Of a DNA stretch of 64,000 nucleotides, positions 62,501 through 64,000 are shown piece by piece. Below the pieces are notes generated by a model, which was not told the DNA's origin, made no database searches, and saw only the letters and a program-made list of their open reading frames with translations. The translations under genes were made by a program, and so were the position numbers. This DNA comes from Balanoglossus misakiensis (Eukaryota; Hemichordata). The stretch spans positions 744,001 to 808,000 of the forward strand of contig CM082588.2 in the NCBI GenBank assembly GCA_040954595.2. The letters are read 5' to 3'. Numbering within the stretch: the first letter of the stretch is position 1; the number at the start of each line of letters is the position of its first letter.

Positions 62501-64000
62501 TGGGTTGCTTCTCAGGCTGTCACAACAACTCTGACAGAGAAAACAAAGATAGATCGAGTGACTAACGGTGATTGGAAGGTGACTTCTGTAGACGGAGAAA
62601 AACACATAGTTTTAATGATTGCCAGAGACCATTTTTACTTAGTAGAAAAATTAATTTAGCTGCAAAAAATGCTGTTGTGAAAAATGAACTTTGTGCAGCT
62701 GTGTTATGAAAAGTGGAAAGGAAATTAAAGTAATCATGAGGTATAACTAAGTACAGAGTAGAGTCATGGATACTCTCCATCTCTAATATGGAGGCGGCCA
62801 TGTTTTCTCATTAGTATTTGACTATTTACATATGAGTGGGGTTTGAACCTTACCTGTATCCAAGAAACAACACTACACATCACAAAATCCCAGTGAGTTG
62901 TAGCAATCAGACTTGGCTGTCTTATAACACAGTTTGTTATCAGTTGTATCACTTCTATATTCAAACTGACTATGCTGAATTCAATCCCATTCACATTACT
63001 GGTGGCAAGAGAAAAACAGAATGCTTTAAAATTAATTTCTTTTATGTTATCATGGGTCACAACTCACTTTGACCACCAAAATAGTATAATTGCATTCTGT
63101 ATGCTGTGCTTGTAGTATTTGAACAACAGGGACATCAACAGCGTGTTCAAGTCAACGATAGAATGTTTGAGGGAATTGTACACGAATGAAATCTTGAAAC
63201 ACTGTCTCACCATCCAAAGAGATAAATCTGTTCTTCTCTCAGGGAACTCAACAGATCCATAACACTGGATAACAGTTGTGATGTTTCTGCGTTGCATGCA
63301 AGACACTTGTTCAGTATTGCCAAAGCGCCAAGACCTCCTAGACAGTGGAAATAAAATAGAGGTCAGTATCCATCAGAACAATAACTGATACTTGCAGATA
63401 CGGAACCACAGCATACATACACATAAATAAATACACATATCCTTCTTTTTCTTACAGACTCTCTGAAAAGTCAACTTTGCAAGACACATTACGCAAGTTG
63501 GTCAGACACATGTAAGGACTGAATTTCAGTCACCCTTACCTGTTACTGTACACATACTGTCTCCCGTACTGGTAATTAACCTTGCAGTGTTGATCTCAGC
63601 CAACTGAAGAACATACTCCAAGTTCAGATGAGGTATTATGCACTGAAGTGTATGAAGACTGCTCTCATCAAGTATAGCGAATCTAAGGACACAAATAAAG
63701 AAGTCAAAATTATTATGAAAATTTGTATAACCTTTTATCCTTCATCTTTAGACAAGATTACTATGATGTTCCTTTAGTATGAGTTCTGAAAATCTAAATG
63801 TTTGGATTTCTAAAGTGTCTGCAATGTTCACAAATTTAATTTTTGAAAATCAGAATTGATGCTTAGGTTGACAAACCTGTCAAGAGATCCCGCAGTCTGT
63901 ATGATGTCTTGGTCTAATGTGATTCCTGATTTTCTACTCTGAGAGAGGAGATACCCTGCAGACATCGACCAGAGGTTTCCAAATTCTAGAGACCTAAATA
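59514..64000 (-). CDS. LTN1: Listerin E3 ubiquitin ligase (C-terminal part; continues beyond the window)
   Basis: Thirteen exons are visible: 63993-63877, 63682-63540, 63337-63211, 62998-62854, 62530-62329, 61991-61754, 61597-61526, 61352-61166, 60974-60818, 60646-60520, 60392-60101, 59907-59740, 59573-59514. They encode the last 677 residues of a protein that is ~1,760 residues in human. Listerin binds the 60S ribosome in the quality-control complex and ubiquitinates nascent chains stalled there. The visible part comprises helical repeats, then the conserved C-terminal region with [20 protein letters not shown], an RWD-type fold ([12 protein letters not shown] to QWRNWMLQL), and a C-terminal RING. 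The RING has CMIC, CRTC, FHSEC and CPLC, split by a phase-0 intron before YKWF. The upstream exons (63993-62329) were placed by splice signals and phase continuity and are less certain than the last seven. Confidence 0.94.

Noticed and set aside
63064-63306. 80-codon minus-strand frame in LTN1
   Set aside because: This is the wrong frame; the exon 63337-63211 in the neighbouring frame has correct phases at both ends and reads as LTN1 helical repeat.

Overview
The window is animal nuclear DNA. Every gene is split by GT-AG introns, protein-coding exons are separated by AT-rich intergenic DNA, and the proteins are unmistakably metazoan. Exons are short and introns mostly 100-700 bp, unlike a vertebrate. 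A four-gene tandem cluster of adhesion-GPCR-type genes with LRR, Ly6 and C-type lectin ectodomains points to a marine invertebrate such as a lancelet, hemichordate or other deuterostome, or a spiralian. I cannot resolve the phylum from sequence alone.

Layout, left to right. (1) 3158-14504 (+): the last two visible exons of PRDM13 (PR domain, then four zinc fingers), separated by a 9.7-kb intron that carries a 405-bp foldback element with perfect 92-bp arms. The first exon was not found. (2) 16016-19807 (+): a complete 8-exon RSPH3, the radial spoke protein. (3) 21363-22768 (+): a complete 4-exon FDX1/adrenodoxin. (4) 23854-24573 (-): a 2-exon gene for a small basic protein I do not recognise. 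(5) 26849-52224 (-): a tandem cluster of four paralogous adhesion-GPCR-type genes, here called A to D. (6) 57213-58374 (-): a complete 4-exon RCAN (calcipressin). (7) 59514 to the window edge (-): the 3' part of LTN1 (listerin), 13 exons ending in the RING domain.

The cluster is the most interesting part. All four genes share one exon cassette (HormR domain, linker, GAIN domain, GPS) with conserved intron phases and nearly identical exon lengths. They differ in the module inserted between the signal-peptide exon and the HormR exon. Gene A has LRR plus a Ly6/uPAR domain, B has nothing, and C and D have a C-type lectin domain. The Ly6 and lectin modules are flanked by phase-1 introns. A and B are complete seven-transmembrane receptors. 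C and D both stop inside the exon equivalent to TM1, at the same place and with the same last residues (LMSG). They are therefore predicted to be lectin-HormR-GAIN proteins with no GPCR core, held by one C-terminal hydrophobic tail, possibly a GPI signal, while keeping the HLT self-cleavage site. Three diverged copies of a 450-700 bp repeat, each containing an exon-like segment with a conserved splice donor, are scattered through and beside the cluster.

The housekeeping and developmental genes around the cluster (PRDM13, RSPH3, FDX1, RCAN, LTN1) show no evident functional link to it. All exon models were built by hand from splice signals and reading-frame continuity. In every complete gene the summed exon lengths are divisible by three and the phases agree.
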